Part shown: positions 1-10,497 of the stretch, piece by piece
Position numbering within the stretch: the first letter of the stretch is position 1
Layout of the letters: each line of letters opens with the position of its first letter
Source of the DNA: Gonapodya sp. JEL0774
Lineage: Eukaryota; Monoblepharomycota; Monoblepharidomycetes; Monoblepharidales; Gonapodyaceae
DNA length: 37,297 nucleotides
Direction of reading: 5' to 3'
NCBI GenBank assembly: GCA_027604505.1
Contig: JADIIX010000041.1
Coordinates: 1,348-38,644 of the forward strand
Position numbers and translations under genes: made by a program
Notes under the pieces: generated by a model
What the model saw: only the letters and a program-made list of their open reading frames with translations
What the model was told of the DNA's origin: nothing
Database searches by the model: none

Positions 1-45
1 CGCCCCGGCCGCGCGCCCGCGGGCCGGGCGCGGGGCTCGAGGAAC
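1..45. other. G/C-only contig-edge sequence
   Basis: The first ~36 bases are almost entirely G and C with no coding or repeat structure I recognise. Normal-composition sequence starts at about position 37-45. The same texture occurs at the right end and next to the internal N gap. It is most likely low-quality sequence at a contig edge and should not be interpreted biologically. Confidence 0.6.
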
Positions 46-216
46 CCAGAGAGGAGGGGTTTGGCGGTTTTGGGACCGGGTATACGATCAGTGGCGTGTG
101 CATGAATACGTCTTCTCCTTCTCTTCCTTGCCCCGTCACGTGACCACCACCACCTCCATCCCTCTTGTTCGTCCACACTATTCCACCTGCGCCTCACCCA
201 ATCACCCCCTACTCAG

Positions 217-946
217 CTCACCCACGGCTTCCCCCAGAACCCCTCTCCGACTTTTGTCTCCACCAACCCGTTCCCCATCGAGCACCGCGAGGATGTCGAG
301 CCGCAGGACCTGGCCGCGGTGAAGAGGACCGTCGTAGGCGGTGCGAAGCTCGGGCAGGCCTTGTCGGACTTTCACCTGCTGCTGTATATTAAGGGGATGG
401 GGGTCGTCAGTGAGGTGGGTGGAGGGTGGCCGCGGCCGCCTTGTGGTGTGCGCATTGGGCAGGGGGAAGTGTGGAGCGCTGATTGAGTTTTTTTGTCTCG
501 GTCCCTCTCACGTCACTGCTCCTCTCAACTTTGTATTTCTGAACACACAAAACAAACAACCAAGACCGACTTTGCCCTAGCGTGTAAAGCGGCCCTGTCC
601 CATTCGGACGTGGACGCGAGCGAGCTTACGCTCAGTCCGTCGTGGCAGACCTTCATCACCATTCTCAACACCACGTCGAGTACGTATTGTCCCCCACGCT
701 GGCTGGGGAGGGATTCGATTTTGTTTTATTTGTGTGCTCATGATGTGGACGGCCTTTCTCTCCCCAGGTTCCTCTGGTCCAACACCGTCGAAAGGCGCAG
801 GAGGAAGCACAGGCGGGGGCGGTGGTGGGGGTGGAGGTGGAGGCGGAGCCGGGCGCGCACAGCAGGCGTGGTCGTGCAGGCACTGCACCTTCGCCAACCG
901 AGGCGCCGCGGTGGAATGTGAAATGTGCGGGTTACCGCGAGATTGA
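217..946 (+). CDS. NPL4: NPL4, C-terminal part (Cdc48/p97 cofactor) with NZF zinc finger; 5' end missing
   Basis: C-terminal portion of nuclear protein localization 4, which with Ufd1 recruits the Cdc48/p97 ATPase to ubiquitylated substrates in ER-associated degradation. Coding runs from an upstream acceptor (about 216, uncertain) through 409, then 581-679 and 768-946. The introns at 410-580 (GTGAGG donor) and 680-767 (GTACGT donor) agree in phase. The family signature NPFPIEHRE and LSDFHLLLYI lie in the first exon. A 12-residue glycine run links to a C-terminal NZF finger with CRHC...CEMC cysteines and the ubiquitin-contacting TF and M residues. Budding-yeast Npl4 lacks this finger and animal NPLOC4 has it. 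The N-terminal ~450 residues lie off the contig. The function call is firm; the left boundary is not. Confidence 0.85.
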
Positions 947-1148
947 GGAGGTGCATGGAGTTGGGAATTTTTTGGTTGCATGGAGATGAAAATAATACAT
1001 TCGTGTAGATCCTCTGTTGCTGTGCCGTTGTTTGGGCGCGCGGGGGGTTTTTGGGCGGGTGTTGGCATTTGAGCACCCCACCCCCTGACCGTGCACTGCG
1101 AACTTTTCTCTGTCCACATTCAGTTTTGCATTTCTTCTCACATCCTCA

Positions 1149-3658
1149 ATGGCTCCCATCGGAAAGATCTACTCCTACCCCAACAACCCCAGGCAAGTCG
1201 AAAAGAACGATTCTTTGGCAGGATGCAGGATTCCCCTGTGCCCTGCCACCTACTTATGCTCAAACTCAATCCCCTACCCATTTCGACCTCCTTCCTCCCA
1301 CTGCATTCACCCACTCGCACTCCGGAAACCAATCGCAGGGTCTACAAGGCTCTCATTGCCGCCAAGTACAATGGCCTGGAGGTTGAGGAGGACAAGGGGT
1401 TCCAGATTGGTGTGACCAACACCACCCCGGCTTTCCTCAACAAGTTCCCCCTCGGCAAGGTGAGAGATACCAGAGATGGGAAGATGGCCTGGAGCAGCGC
1501 GACCGCGATGGCGGAGGGATGGAAATGAATTCGAGACTGGCGAGGTGGTCTGAATCCAATCGTGTCTCCTGTTGTTTTTGTAGGTGCCCGCCTTTGAAGG
1601 TGCCGACGGCTTCACCCTCTACGAGAGCAACGCTATTGCATACTACGGTGAGTTTCGATATCTGACCGCCTTCAACAAGAGCTAGCGGAAGATGTGTTCT
1701 CCTGGGAATCTGGTCGAAGTTTTGTGGGGCAACATGATTCTCTCTTCCACCGCACATACAAAGGATGAGTCCATCGTCACCAAAGCAGTTATCCCTGGCT
1801 GAATCCCATTCACACTGGGATGTGTTGATATATTGGAATTTACTGATAATGCGTCATATGTTGACGTGTGCGCGTGGAACTGGCGATCCCCGAAACTACT
1901 TTTCCGTTTCGTCAATCTTCTGTTGACAATGGTCTTCATGCCCTCTCTTCCCAAAGTCGCGTCGTCCAAGAAGGACACCAAGCTCCTCGGCAAGGACAAG
2001 CAGGAGGCGGCCAAGATCCAACAGTACATTTTCCTCGCCGACAACGAAATCTCCCCCGCTGCCGTGAGTTTCCCAAGTGGTGAATCAATGAAAATTTTCA
2101 AGCGAATGTTAGAAATTTTTCAATGTACCTTTAGGCGACGTGGACATTCCCAATCCTCGGTTGGATTCCGTTCAACAAAGTGAACCAGGCCAAGGCCATC
2201 GAGGACATCAAGAAAACCCTCTCCGTTCTGGACAAAATCCTTCTCCGCCGGTATGCTCGTTCTTATAGTTGAAAGCTCTTGTATTTGCCTCAATTCTTCC
2301 ATTCGGATCTCGTACAGCACATTCCTCGTCGGCGAAACCGTCACCCTTGCCGACATCACTGTATTCGCCGCCCTCCTCAACCTCTACAAACTTGTGAGTT
2401 GAAAGTGAAAGCTCTGGTCTATCGAATGTAGAAATTGAATGGTCTCTTGCTATCGCTCCTGTAGGTTCTTGAGCCCGAAATCCGGAAACCGTACGTCAAC
2501 GTCAACCGATGGTTCTTGACGCTCGCACACCAGGCCGAATTCTCCGCTGTCGTTGGTGAAGTTAACCTGTGCGAGAAGGCTGCGGAGCCCAAGAAGGTGA
2601 GCCATCTTTCGGATGACAATTGCCTCTTTGAATGTTCAGCAAATTGGTTGACGATGATCTTCTGGCCCTTTTATCAGGCGGAGGACAAGCCCAAAGAGGA
2701 AAAGAAGAAGGAGGAGAAAAAACCCAAGGAAGAGAAGAAGAAGGAGGAGAAGAAGCCTAAGGAGGAGAAGAAGAAGGAGGAGCAACCACCCGCGAACGAT
2801 GATGACGAGTAAGCTCAGTGTATCTGTCATTCTTTCTGTCGGGTTCCCAACCTGGGATTGTATTCTTTTGCTCGTAGGGACGAGAAACCTGTTGAAAAGA
2901 AGGCGCCGAACGCTCTTGACCTTCTCCCCCCCTCGTGAGTTCGAGAATCGTTCTGGTGCACCAAATTCGCTTCTAATTTACTCGATCATCAGCAAATTCA
3001 ACCTCGAGAACTGGAAACGATTCTACTCCAACAACGACACTAGGCCGACAGCTGTGAACTACTTCTGGGACAATTTCGACAAGGAGGGCTTCTCCATCTG
3101 GAAGGTTGACTACAAATATAACGAGGAACTTGTAAGCAGCACTGTCTATATGCAGAATTCAATCTTGACCTTCTCTTACCTATGCTTTGAATTTCGTGTT
3201 CCGAAGACCATGACTTTCATGTCCTCGAACTTGGTTGGTGGTTTCTTCCAGCGGTTAGAGTCAGCGCGGAAATACGGTGAGTTGCTGTTTAATAATTATC
3301 AGCGCTCACGGTTTGCTGAGCAGCATTGTTTTCAGCTTTCGGTGTGCTCCTCGTCCTTGGCGAGAACAACAACAGCGTCATCAGCGGATACTTCGTCTTC
3401 CGCGGACAGGAAGTACCAGAGATGGTTGTTGATGCACCGGACTATGAGTCGTTCGAGTTCACCAAGGTGGATTCGGACAACGCTGCGGTACGGAAGGACT
3501 TTGAGGACTACCTTGCATGGGACGTTCCCATTGGTGGCAGGAAATTCGCTGACGGTGAGTCAGAACGGGAAGTGGGTTGACTCATTGTTCAGTGTCTCAC
3601 ATAGCGCCTTCTTCCCCTCCCCCCGCTTTTCATCCCAAAAGGCAAAGCCTTCAAATGA
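1149..3658 (+). CDS. TEF4: Elongation factor 1-gamma (eEF1B gamma)
   Basis: Gamma subunit of the eEF1B exchange complex that recharges eEF1A with GTP during translation. Thirteen exons join in phase: 1149-1192, 1339-1459, 1584-1647, 1957-2063, 2135-2250, 2318-2393, 2465-2596, 2678-2808, 2878-2934, 2993-3131, 3207-3276, 3336-3554, 3642-3658, giving 430 aa. Residues 1-~200 form a GST-like fold (start MAPIGKIYSYPNNP). Residues ~221-283 are a Lys/Glu linker with repeated KKEEKKPKEE. Residues ~284-430 are the conserved EF1G domain (FNLENWKRFYSNNDTRP, YFWDNFDKEG, ISGYFVFRGQE). Intron 1 must use a GC donor (AG|GCAAGT at 1193) to keep frame. Upstream of the ATG lies a pyrimidine-rich leader typical of translation genes. 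The gene symbol follows yeast usage; the ortholog assignment is to the family. Confidence 0.95.
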
Positions 3659-3795
3659 TCATACATATTCATATAATACTGTGAAAAATAGAGTTTGAAT
3701 GTGCACATTGTTTTGATCAGACGCAGCTAGCCACAGCGATCACACGCATTCGAACACATTGCACACAAACGACCTCCCATCGAAACATCATCGCG

Positions 3796-4501
3796 ATGGA
3801 AGAGCAGACGACCGGGCGGCGACGAAGACGGGCACTAGGAAGTGAAACTCGTCTGAATGTTGACGAGTCGGCCGAGGCTGTTCTTGTGCCGGAGATGACT
3901 GCGCCAGAAGCGCCTGGACCGACGAAGACCGACCAGAAGCCAAAGTGAGGGGAAACTACAAAATTCATCGACTCAAAGCTTAGACAAAGATTTTTTAGAG
4001 GATCGACACCCAAGTCAGGCGTTGTCATCATTCAAGACGATACTAATGATGAAGGTGCCCTTCTGACGAGTCTCATATTCTTTGTGCGGATCTTCATACC
4101 TTTCAATATCGGTCAGTCGACGTGCCTGTGATTCCCGACTTGACCCCTGTGGAGACTTTCGACCCTCGAGGGTCATTGGCGAACCAACAGAAACGTCGCT
4201 CAAAAAGTCGCATTGCAGACGCAGTACCGACTCGTCGAGAGGAAGCCACAGCGAGTGTTAATTTTGATTCCTGCTCTTGTGGTAGCATAATGAGGAGTCG
4301 GTTTCCTCGTGTTATCAGGGACCTCCTCCTCCTCCCGGGTTGGAACTGGTTGAGCTGCGTGCGCTCGCATTTTTTTCACCAAACTTGGTCGCGGATGATG
4401 TGAAGCCTTGGGGTTGGGACGTGTTGTGGAAGGATTGTTGCGCAATTGTCAATGGGCGCACTTCCCCGCTTCCCCCACTGCCCAAACCTCAAAGTGAGTA
4501 A
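3796..4501 (+). CDS. IFT43: Intraflagellar transport protein 43 (IFT-A subunit)
   Basis: Predicted small subunit of IFT complex A, which drives retrograde transport in flagella. Four exons: 3796-3944, 3999-4054, 4117-4256, 4319-4501 (175 aa); the third intron's donor (GTTAAT) is the weakest. The N-terminus is basic (GRRRRRALG) and low in complexity. The acidic-to-IPDL core DVPVIPDLTPVE and the C-terminal block ELVELRALAF...DDVKPWGWDVLW match the layout of IFT43 (VIPDL..., then DLKLL...DDxxWxWDxLF). A second GTGAGT at 4494 could be a further donor, so the very C-terminus is open. It ends 67 bp from the convergent RPB7 gene. Family recognition rests on these short motifs. Confidence 0.75.
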
Positions 4502-4568
4502 AGTTCAATTATGTACAAAGATGAATAGGCTTCGAGGCTATCGCCTGTGATACATTCTATGCGATCAT

Positions 4569-5414
4569 TCAAGTTTCCGTGATTCGCCCCAAATGTTCTT
4601 CGCGAATACTCCCAATTGCAAACTCATCGAGGGAGTGAAAATAAATTCACTTCCGTCAATCAGTCTCCGAGGATTCAAAAACGATTGCACATTATGTACT
4701 CACGAGTCCGCCCATATCAGGCTTCACACTAACAATTCTGAGACGGACGTTTTCGCCCTTCCCAATACGCCAATTTGTCTGTGGCAGAAACGGTGCGAGC
4801 CATTGACCACCACACGAGAAAATAGACACTGTGGCTCAATAATTACCTCCGGATGGTCTTCTGGATACACATATGACGTATTACCATTGGTCGTCTCGAG
4901 TTTCATCTCAGTCGGCATAAGCTGGGCAACCAAACCAGACGAAGTGATAATTCCAACGCGCCCCCGAAATCAAAACATAAGACCACTTTTCCATGATAAT
5001 GAGTATCGTCATCACACTCACGTGTGTTGACACAAATACTTGGAGCGGTCCACACTCTGCGAAGAAACCAGTCTTCATTACGTTTGTAATCACGCCATCA
5101 AGAACCTCGTTCCTGAAAGGCTTGAACACGAGTGCTCGGTAGTCTAAGCGAAACTCAGCGAACCCGGTTGCTGCCTGCACCAAACCCTTTGGGGGATCGC
5201 TAATCTCCAGAATGTGGACGATGTATCCGAAACGTCCGTCGCAGGTCCCCTCTTTATCATCCCGCAGCCTCTGAATTAGTTGCTCGCGAAGACTTTTTCC
5301 AAATGCTTTCGGTGGGAGGAGGATTGTGTGAGACAGAGATTTCTGGAACGGAAAGTCAGGAAGGGAATTGTTCAGATTCCTTGCGCACAGCGGTGAGCTT
5401 ACAACGAAGAACAT
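4569..5414 (-). CDS. RPB7: RNA polymerase II subunit Rpb7
   Basis: Rpb7 pairs with Rpb4 to form the stalk of RNA polymerase II, binding nascent RNA and helping initiation. Five exons on the minus strand: 5414-5403, 5342-5022, 4921-4847, 4778-4704, 4622-4569, all phase 0, giving 178 aa (family about 171). The first exon codes only MFFV. The N-terminal RNP-like domain shows DDKEGTCDGRFGYIVHILEI and YRALVFKPFRNEVLDG. The GFFAECGPLQVFVSTH stretch opens the S1/OB domain, which ends with FAIGSIREEHLG. The joint between exons 4 and 5 aligns without gaps to the family, which supports the acceptor at 4623. Confidence 0.93.
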
Positions 5415-5981
5415 GGCTCCAGAAATCTCCCAAACGCTGAGCCCACTCCAAGCACCGGGTTGCGAAAGGGTTTGGGATCAGGATTGGAGTGAGTGGGAAG
5501 GTAATTATAGTTAGTTAGCTGCATTAACATTGTGGATGGAGACAGAATGTGACCAAAGCAGAGGCTGCGGAAAACATTTCACCAAAAACAATAAGTATTT
5601 TTTAATTTGAGCCTAATTTTTCTGCTTTTCCATCTCAGATATTCAAGCGTTATCACCATGGTGCCCCTCGGCCTCCGTAAATCCCTACTCTTCCCATAAT
5701 TCCATGCACTCCCTGCACTTTTGACAATTATCAGCACTATTCTTACTCATTGAGTACTCGTATATGGGGACGGTACACGTAGTTTCGGAGGTTTGGCGGT
5801 TGGCGGCTCTATTTCGCAAAATTCATTTTGTTTCGGTCCTGAAGGCACATTTGCTTAGGAGTGGCGTAAAATTGAACTGGCGATTTCCAGGCATCTGCGC
5901 GATACTATTGCGATATTGCTATCAAGATACCAACACCCTCGTAATCAGCTACAGTGAATCGGGTACTCCACGGCAATCAGG
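5415..5981. other. Intergenic region between divergent RPB7 and LRR-SH3 genes
   Basis: 567 bp shared upstream region. It is AT-rich in the middle (about 5575-5625) and has a TATATGG stretch near 5760. I see no open reading frame with family features, no RNA gene and no clear repeat. It presumably holds both promoters. Confidence 0.5.
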
Positions 5982-8576
5982 ATGAGATTCACTTTGCCCG
6001 CCTGGGGTGTTTTCCTGATCCTGGTGACCTTCCTGGTCTCTAGTGCACGCGCAAATCTTGCGGATTGTGGAGCTGTTAGATCTTATTCCAGTTCTCTGTT
6101 CTTTGGCATGGGTGAAGATCTGATTCACATGGTTTCTCACTTAGATTGAAAGCTTCCTGGTTGCAGGAAGGCAGACTCCCCCATGGACTGCTGGTACGGA
6201 ATGTTGTGGATTTGCTCAAGGCAGGCGCAACGTAACTTGTGACGCATCTGGGAGGGTTATACTGTTGTAGGTTGCGAGCTTTGGTTTTGAGAACGAGGTT
6301 CTCTTCACAGGACGCGCGTTTCCGAACATCGCACAGCTCTTATGGACCAACTCCGACAGAACGAGATCGTGGCGTTAATATGTTAGCAGGAGTGTTTGCG
6401 TCTCTTCCTTCACTTTCGGCATTGACAAATTTGCAAGCACTTTACCTTGGTGCGTCATTGGGAGTCGCTGGCTCCCCAGATCATTTCAAAGATGACCCTA
6501 ACTTGGATCCACAGTCAACAACAGTTTAACGGGAGCTGCACCGTATGTAATTGATCGTGGATGTTCGCAGATTGGACCTTACCATCAATCCCTATTCAAT
6601 CCCTCCTAACCGTTATTGCCCTATCCCCACCCATGCCCACACATTGATAGTACCTCGCTCGCTCAACTTTCTAACCTTCAGCAGCTTTTTGTTACGGGCA
6701 ATCAACTCACGTCGTTGCCTGACCTCTCTGTGCTCGCACCTACTCTCACGATTCTCGATGCTGGTTCCAATGCTTTGAGCGGCGCTGCTCCGACTTGGAT
6801 TGGAAATCTTGTCAATTTACAAGAATTGTAAGTGGCGCACCATGTTGTTTTTGCCGAGGGAGTGCATCGTTGAAGATCCGGAATATTTTCAGATGGCTGG
6901 GAAGGAACAATTTTGCAGGACCATTGCCGACCAGTTGGACAAGTTTGACGAGACTTCGTATTTTGGTTTTATGGTACAACGGATTTACTGGTGTGAAATT
7001 ATGAGTGTTTGAGAGACAGCGCCACCATCCTCACAGCTTGCCCCCTCCAGGTGCTGTCCCATCCTATGTCAGCACCTTCACATCGTTGCAGGCACTTGTG
7101 CTATCTAATAACGCTGTAAGGAGTTTAATTGATGGCGCTTTTGCTATGAATGGAGGTGACCCCATTCTGTAGTTCACAGGAACGTTTCCGAGTACGGCTA
7201 ACCAACTGAGCCTTGCTGCTGTGTAAGGAGCTCACGCATGTTTGCTGACGTAGCCCATTTGATGGACGAACTATTGTTTTGCAGGCTGGCAGACAACAAC
7301 CAGTTTTCTGGCTCTTTGCCGTGAGTTCGCAAGACTGCCAACAGACGTGTAAACCCTGTCTCAGTTCCTACAACATTTGCGAATTCAATCATGCAGGACT
7401 TTCACGGGCAACACACGGCTTGTGCAACTTCAGCTTGCGAACAACAAGTTCACCGGGACCTTTCCGAGTTACACCAGTCTTCCTCTCACTACCCTCATTT
7501 TGAGCGGTAATCCAGGTGTCACCGGCTCTCTTGACGGGAAACTACCATCGTCACTCAAGACATGCACACTGGGAGGTATTGGTGCCTGCGCAACTGCCCT
7601 TGCGAACGTTCCCCTTCAATGCCGTATCGCCCAAGCACAAACAACTGTTTGCGGATGTGAGTCAAGCCAGCGTCCACATCAGATGTCTCAAGATAGCTGA
7701 ACTCTTCATAAGCAGCCACCGCGCCAAGTCCACCTTCTTCAAGCCCCCCATCAAGCCCTCCCTCGAGCCCACCTTCTTCACCTGCACCACCTCCCACTGA
7801 TAGCGGTAGCAGTCTGAGCGGTGGCGCAATCGGTGGTATAAGTGGTGGCTCTGTTGTTTTCGCACTCGCTGCGGTATGTATCCTCTGAAAATTGTGCTAG
7901 GTGGTACTCTGTTAATTGCTCCCCCGCCTTGCAGGCTGCGCTACTCTTTTGTATTTGCAAACGCAGAAATGGTAACTCCGGCAGTACCGGCAAGTATGGG
8001 AATGACTCCATGTCTTCATTGCCTCTCGCATCGGCCTCGTCGGGTGGATACCCCACTCCATCCAACTCGTACCCACCTCCATCCGACTCGTACCCGCCTC
8101 CCTCCAACTCGTATCCGCCACCTTCCAACTCGTACCCGCCACCTTCCAACTCGTACCCGCCATCTTCCAACTCGTACCCTCCACCTCAGAACTCGTATGC
8201 TCCACCGTCTCAGAGCTCTTACCCCTCTTCTACGCAAGCATCACCGGCGGTCTACGGCGGCTACTCCCCGGCTCCCTCGGCTGCCACCATCGCCCCCGTG
8301 CCACCTGTTTACGATCAACGTTTCCCATACACGAAGAGGTGTGTTAAAGGCTACAAGGCAAACGGATCGGATGAGCTCAACTTGGAGCCCGGTGATGAGG
8401 TGAGAGTGGAGAAAAATGTTGAAGCCGGGTGAGTTTACAAACTGCGAACATCGGAGAGAGTTCATAAGTTCATACTTCTCAAACATCTATGCGCGTACAG
8501 TTGGCTCTTCGGAACCAAGGTCGCGACGGGTGCGTCTGGAGCGTTCCCTGAGCTCGTCTTTGCGGAGAAGAGTTGA
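5982..8576 (+). CDS. LRR receptor-like membrane protein with proline-rich NSYPPPS repeats and C-terminal SH3 domain
   Basis: Likely plasma-membrane receptor or wall sensor of unknown ligand. Thirteen exons: 5982-6074, 6145-6266, 6337-6449, 6515-6542, 6651-6827, 6893-6990, 7051-7115, 7173-7222, 7285-7320, 7397-7656, 7713-7873, 7935-8428, 8501-8576, about 590 aa. Exons 2-3 are the least certain; the rest join in phase. Order: signal peptide (hydrophobic residues 7-25), Cys-rich LRR cap (TECCGFAQG...VTCDASGR), about eight plant-type repeats (LQALYL, LFVTGNQLTSLP, LGRNNFAGPLP, LQLANNKFTGTFP), a Pro/Ser stalk, a transmembrane helix (GGISGGSVVFALAAAALLFCIC) followed by KRR, seven NSYPPPS-type repeats, and an SH3 domain (GYKANGSDELNLEPGDEV...WLFGT...GAFP). 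No kinase domain is present. The tail repeats could be SH3 ligands in cis or trans; that is inference. Confidence 0.82.
8061..8207 (+). repeat. 21-bp coding minisatellite, about 7 units
   Basis: Seven consecutive 21-base units, each coding (N/D)SYPP(P/S)S with small changes in third positions. The units are in frame inside the cytoplasmic tail of the LRR-SH3 gene. Units at about 8103-8165 are the most alike, which points to recent expansion there. Confidence 0.85.
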
Positions 8577-8937
8577 ACAACATTAGGGATGAGGAAATCC
8601 CCCGCATTATTCTAAAAATAACTTCAATGAGTGCTATACTACACGATGTCTTACATAATGTTATTCGGGATCTTGTAATAGGGAATGTTACACAACATGC
8701 AACGGAAAAAATGACCATTAGAGGATGAGGAAATCCCCACATTATTCTAAAACTTCCTTGAATGAGTGCCATACTGCACGAGAAGGAAAAGAAAAGTTTA
8801 TATCAAGGAAGGTTTGCAACTAAAAGCATCCTAAAACCTGCGAATTAAATGCAGATATATAAAATCAATCATCCGACGATAAGGGCTTGCGAAAAAGAGA
8901 AGTGTGGTAATATGGTTTAGGTTCAGCATTATCTTAA
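8577..8937. other. Convergent intergenic region with a diverged direct repeat
   Basis: 361 bp between the 3' ends of the LRR-SH3 gene and the claudin-like gene. It contains two copies of a ~66-bp motif (separate entry) and is otherwise AT-rich, consistent with 3' UTRs and polyadenylation sequence. I see no gene. Confidence 0.5.
8582..8781. repeat. Diverged ~66-bp direct repeat, two copies
   Basis: Copy A (8582-8647) and copy B (8717-8781) share GATGAGGAAATCCCC, then CATTATTCTAAAA, then ATGAGTGC and ATACT-CACGA, at roughly 80% identity. The copies start 135 bp apart, with unrelated sequence between. They lie between convergent genes and carry no coding potential. Confidence 0.75.
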
Positions 8938-10381
8938 TCAATAACACCACATAAACTCACTGTATTCCCTCCTTCGACTCCACACCACCAATCCCGTTGC
9001 GACCTCGATCCCCAGCAAGAACACGTCCATCACCAGCACACCTACGAATAACTGGAAAGCCCAATCGTATGTGACGACGCCGCCGAAGGTTGAAAGTGCG
9101 CCTTGGTTGACAGCGTATGAGATAAGAGAAATTGTCCCAGTTTGGAGCAGGGCTGCGTGACGGGGTTAAGTGTGTTGTTATTAAGAGCTGGACAATGACT
9201 CGGAGAAAGAGACCGACCGTGGATGGATATCAGGCCGCCTGAGCCGAGTGTGAAAACGGTGATAATTGGTAAAGAGGTGGAAAATTTAGGATCAAACCGA
9301 GAGAACATTGATTAAAAACGGACAGTCAACATTCAACATAGCAAAGAGGTGGAAAGACCTCAACAGGCAATTGTCTCCTAAATGGGGCGGTCATCATTCA
9401 TTGACCCCATGTATGAATTCAGCGCAACGGAAGGCCGCCATCACATCCATTCATATCACATTGGGTTGAGCGTTGTGGCGAGGAACACTTGAACCACCGG
9501 CCAAAGCCTCCTGCTAATGCTTTATTCCACTCATCTCGCCTTCCCACTTGCTGAAAGTATGGTTGTACCGCCTATGGAGGTATGTAGCCGTGCGCCTGCA
9601 ACCACAACGACGCCGACGCCTTGGTTGAGACTCACCACCAAGTCCCAGCTTCACCCGAAGATGTTCAAAGGGAAAAGAAAGGACCATAGTTGCCCAAGAG
9701 AGGACTAAGAGGAGTAGCGGGGATGGCAGGGGGGGGAGGGAGGGGGGGGCGGAGAATGACGTGGTAGGAATTGTTAAAGCAAGAAACTGAAGACATAGAG
9801 CAGAACAGAAGAACACCAGGAGGGCCAGGGGATTGGGAAACGGAGGGTTGTACCACAACCCTGACTCGGTACTCACTCGCAACGGCGCAGCTCGCAATAG
9901 CACTGTAACGAGCAAGTCCCCAGTACGTACAAACGAGGTGGTCGAGACTGGAAAGTTAGGGGAATAGCAGGGTAGGGTTGACTCGAGGAGACCCAACCCA
10001 GTTCCTCAACCCGTTGAGCTTGGGATGTTACCAGAACTTACTCATCAGGTCCACTCTTTCGACAAGTGTCTTTTGAGGGAAATGGAGAACATGTCGCCAA
10101 ACGTCCATCACCAAACGAGATACACGACTCGAACAGCCCCGTGGTTGCGACAGATGAGAACAACGGATTCACTTCCTTGATTGTGATAGACAATATTGTA
10201 ATAAGTGCTCAAGAATGAGGTTCCTTTAACCCCAGAGTTAAGTTAGACTGACTCTGATCCAGAATCGCGAGTTGGTCCCGACGACGGTGAGTGCAGTGGA
10301 CACGGAGAAAGCGAGGAAAACTATAACCGAGACTGCTGCGAGACCTGAGTCACGCGTTGGTTGAACCAGGGCCACAGGCAT
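8938..10381 (-). CDS. Claudin/SUR7-like four-transmembrane protein
   Basis: Predicted tetraspan membrane protein. Seven exons: 10381-10253, 10175-10042, 9947-9877, 9704-9636, 9595-9548, 9238-9218, 9152-8938, all consistent in phase, giving 228 aa. TM1 is residues ~12-33 (AAVSVIVFLAFSVSTALTVV). The first outer loop has the claudin-type pattern GLFESC...GRLATC with extra cysteines. TM2 is SAIASCAVAILSWATMVLSF. TM3 is split over three exons including a 21-nt exon. TM4 is WAFQLFVGVLVMDVFLLGIE, followed by a basic tail. Length and topology fit the claudin/PMP22/SUR7 superfamily, members of which organise membrane domains. Sequence identity to a named family is not claimed. A GTGAGT near the stop leaves room for another 3' exon. 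Confidence 0.6.
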
Positions 10382-10497
10382 TTGGTGATGGTTACTGGTG
10401 ATGCAGTTTGCTCGGATTGGAATCTCTGTCGGGGTGATGTGACCACCGCAACGCAATAATGACCACCACCTTCTTTTTATTGTCCCAACTACTATTC

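Noticed and set aside
136-145. Palindrome GTCACGTGAC (E-box-like)
   Set aside because: It lies inside the NPL4 gene, probably in an intron; a single site gives no evidence of regulation.
577-1119. Minus-strand 180-aa ORF opposite the NPL4 3' end, with poly-proline
   Set aside because: It is the shadow of the NPL4 glycine-rich exon and UTR. It has no family motif and crosses well-supported plus-strand exons.
2636-2830. Minus-strand leucine-rich ORF resembling a membrane helix
   Set aside because: Antisense of the Lys/Glu linker of eEF1B gamma; runs of AAG/GAG read as Leu on the other strand.
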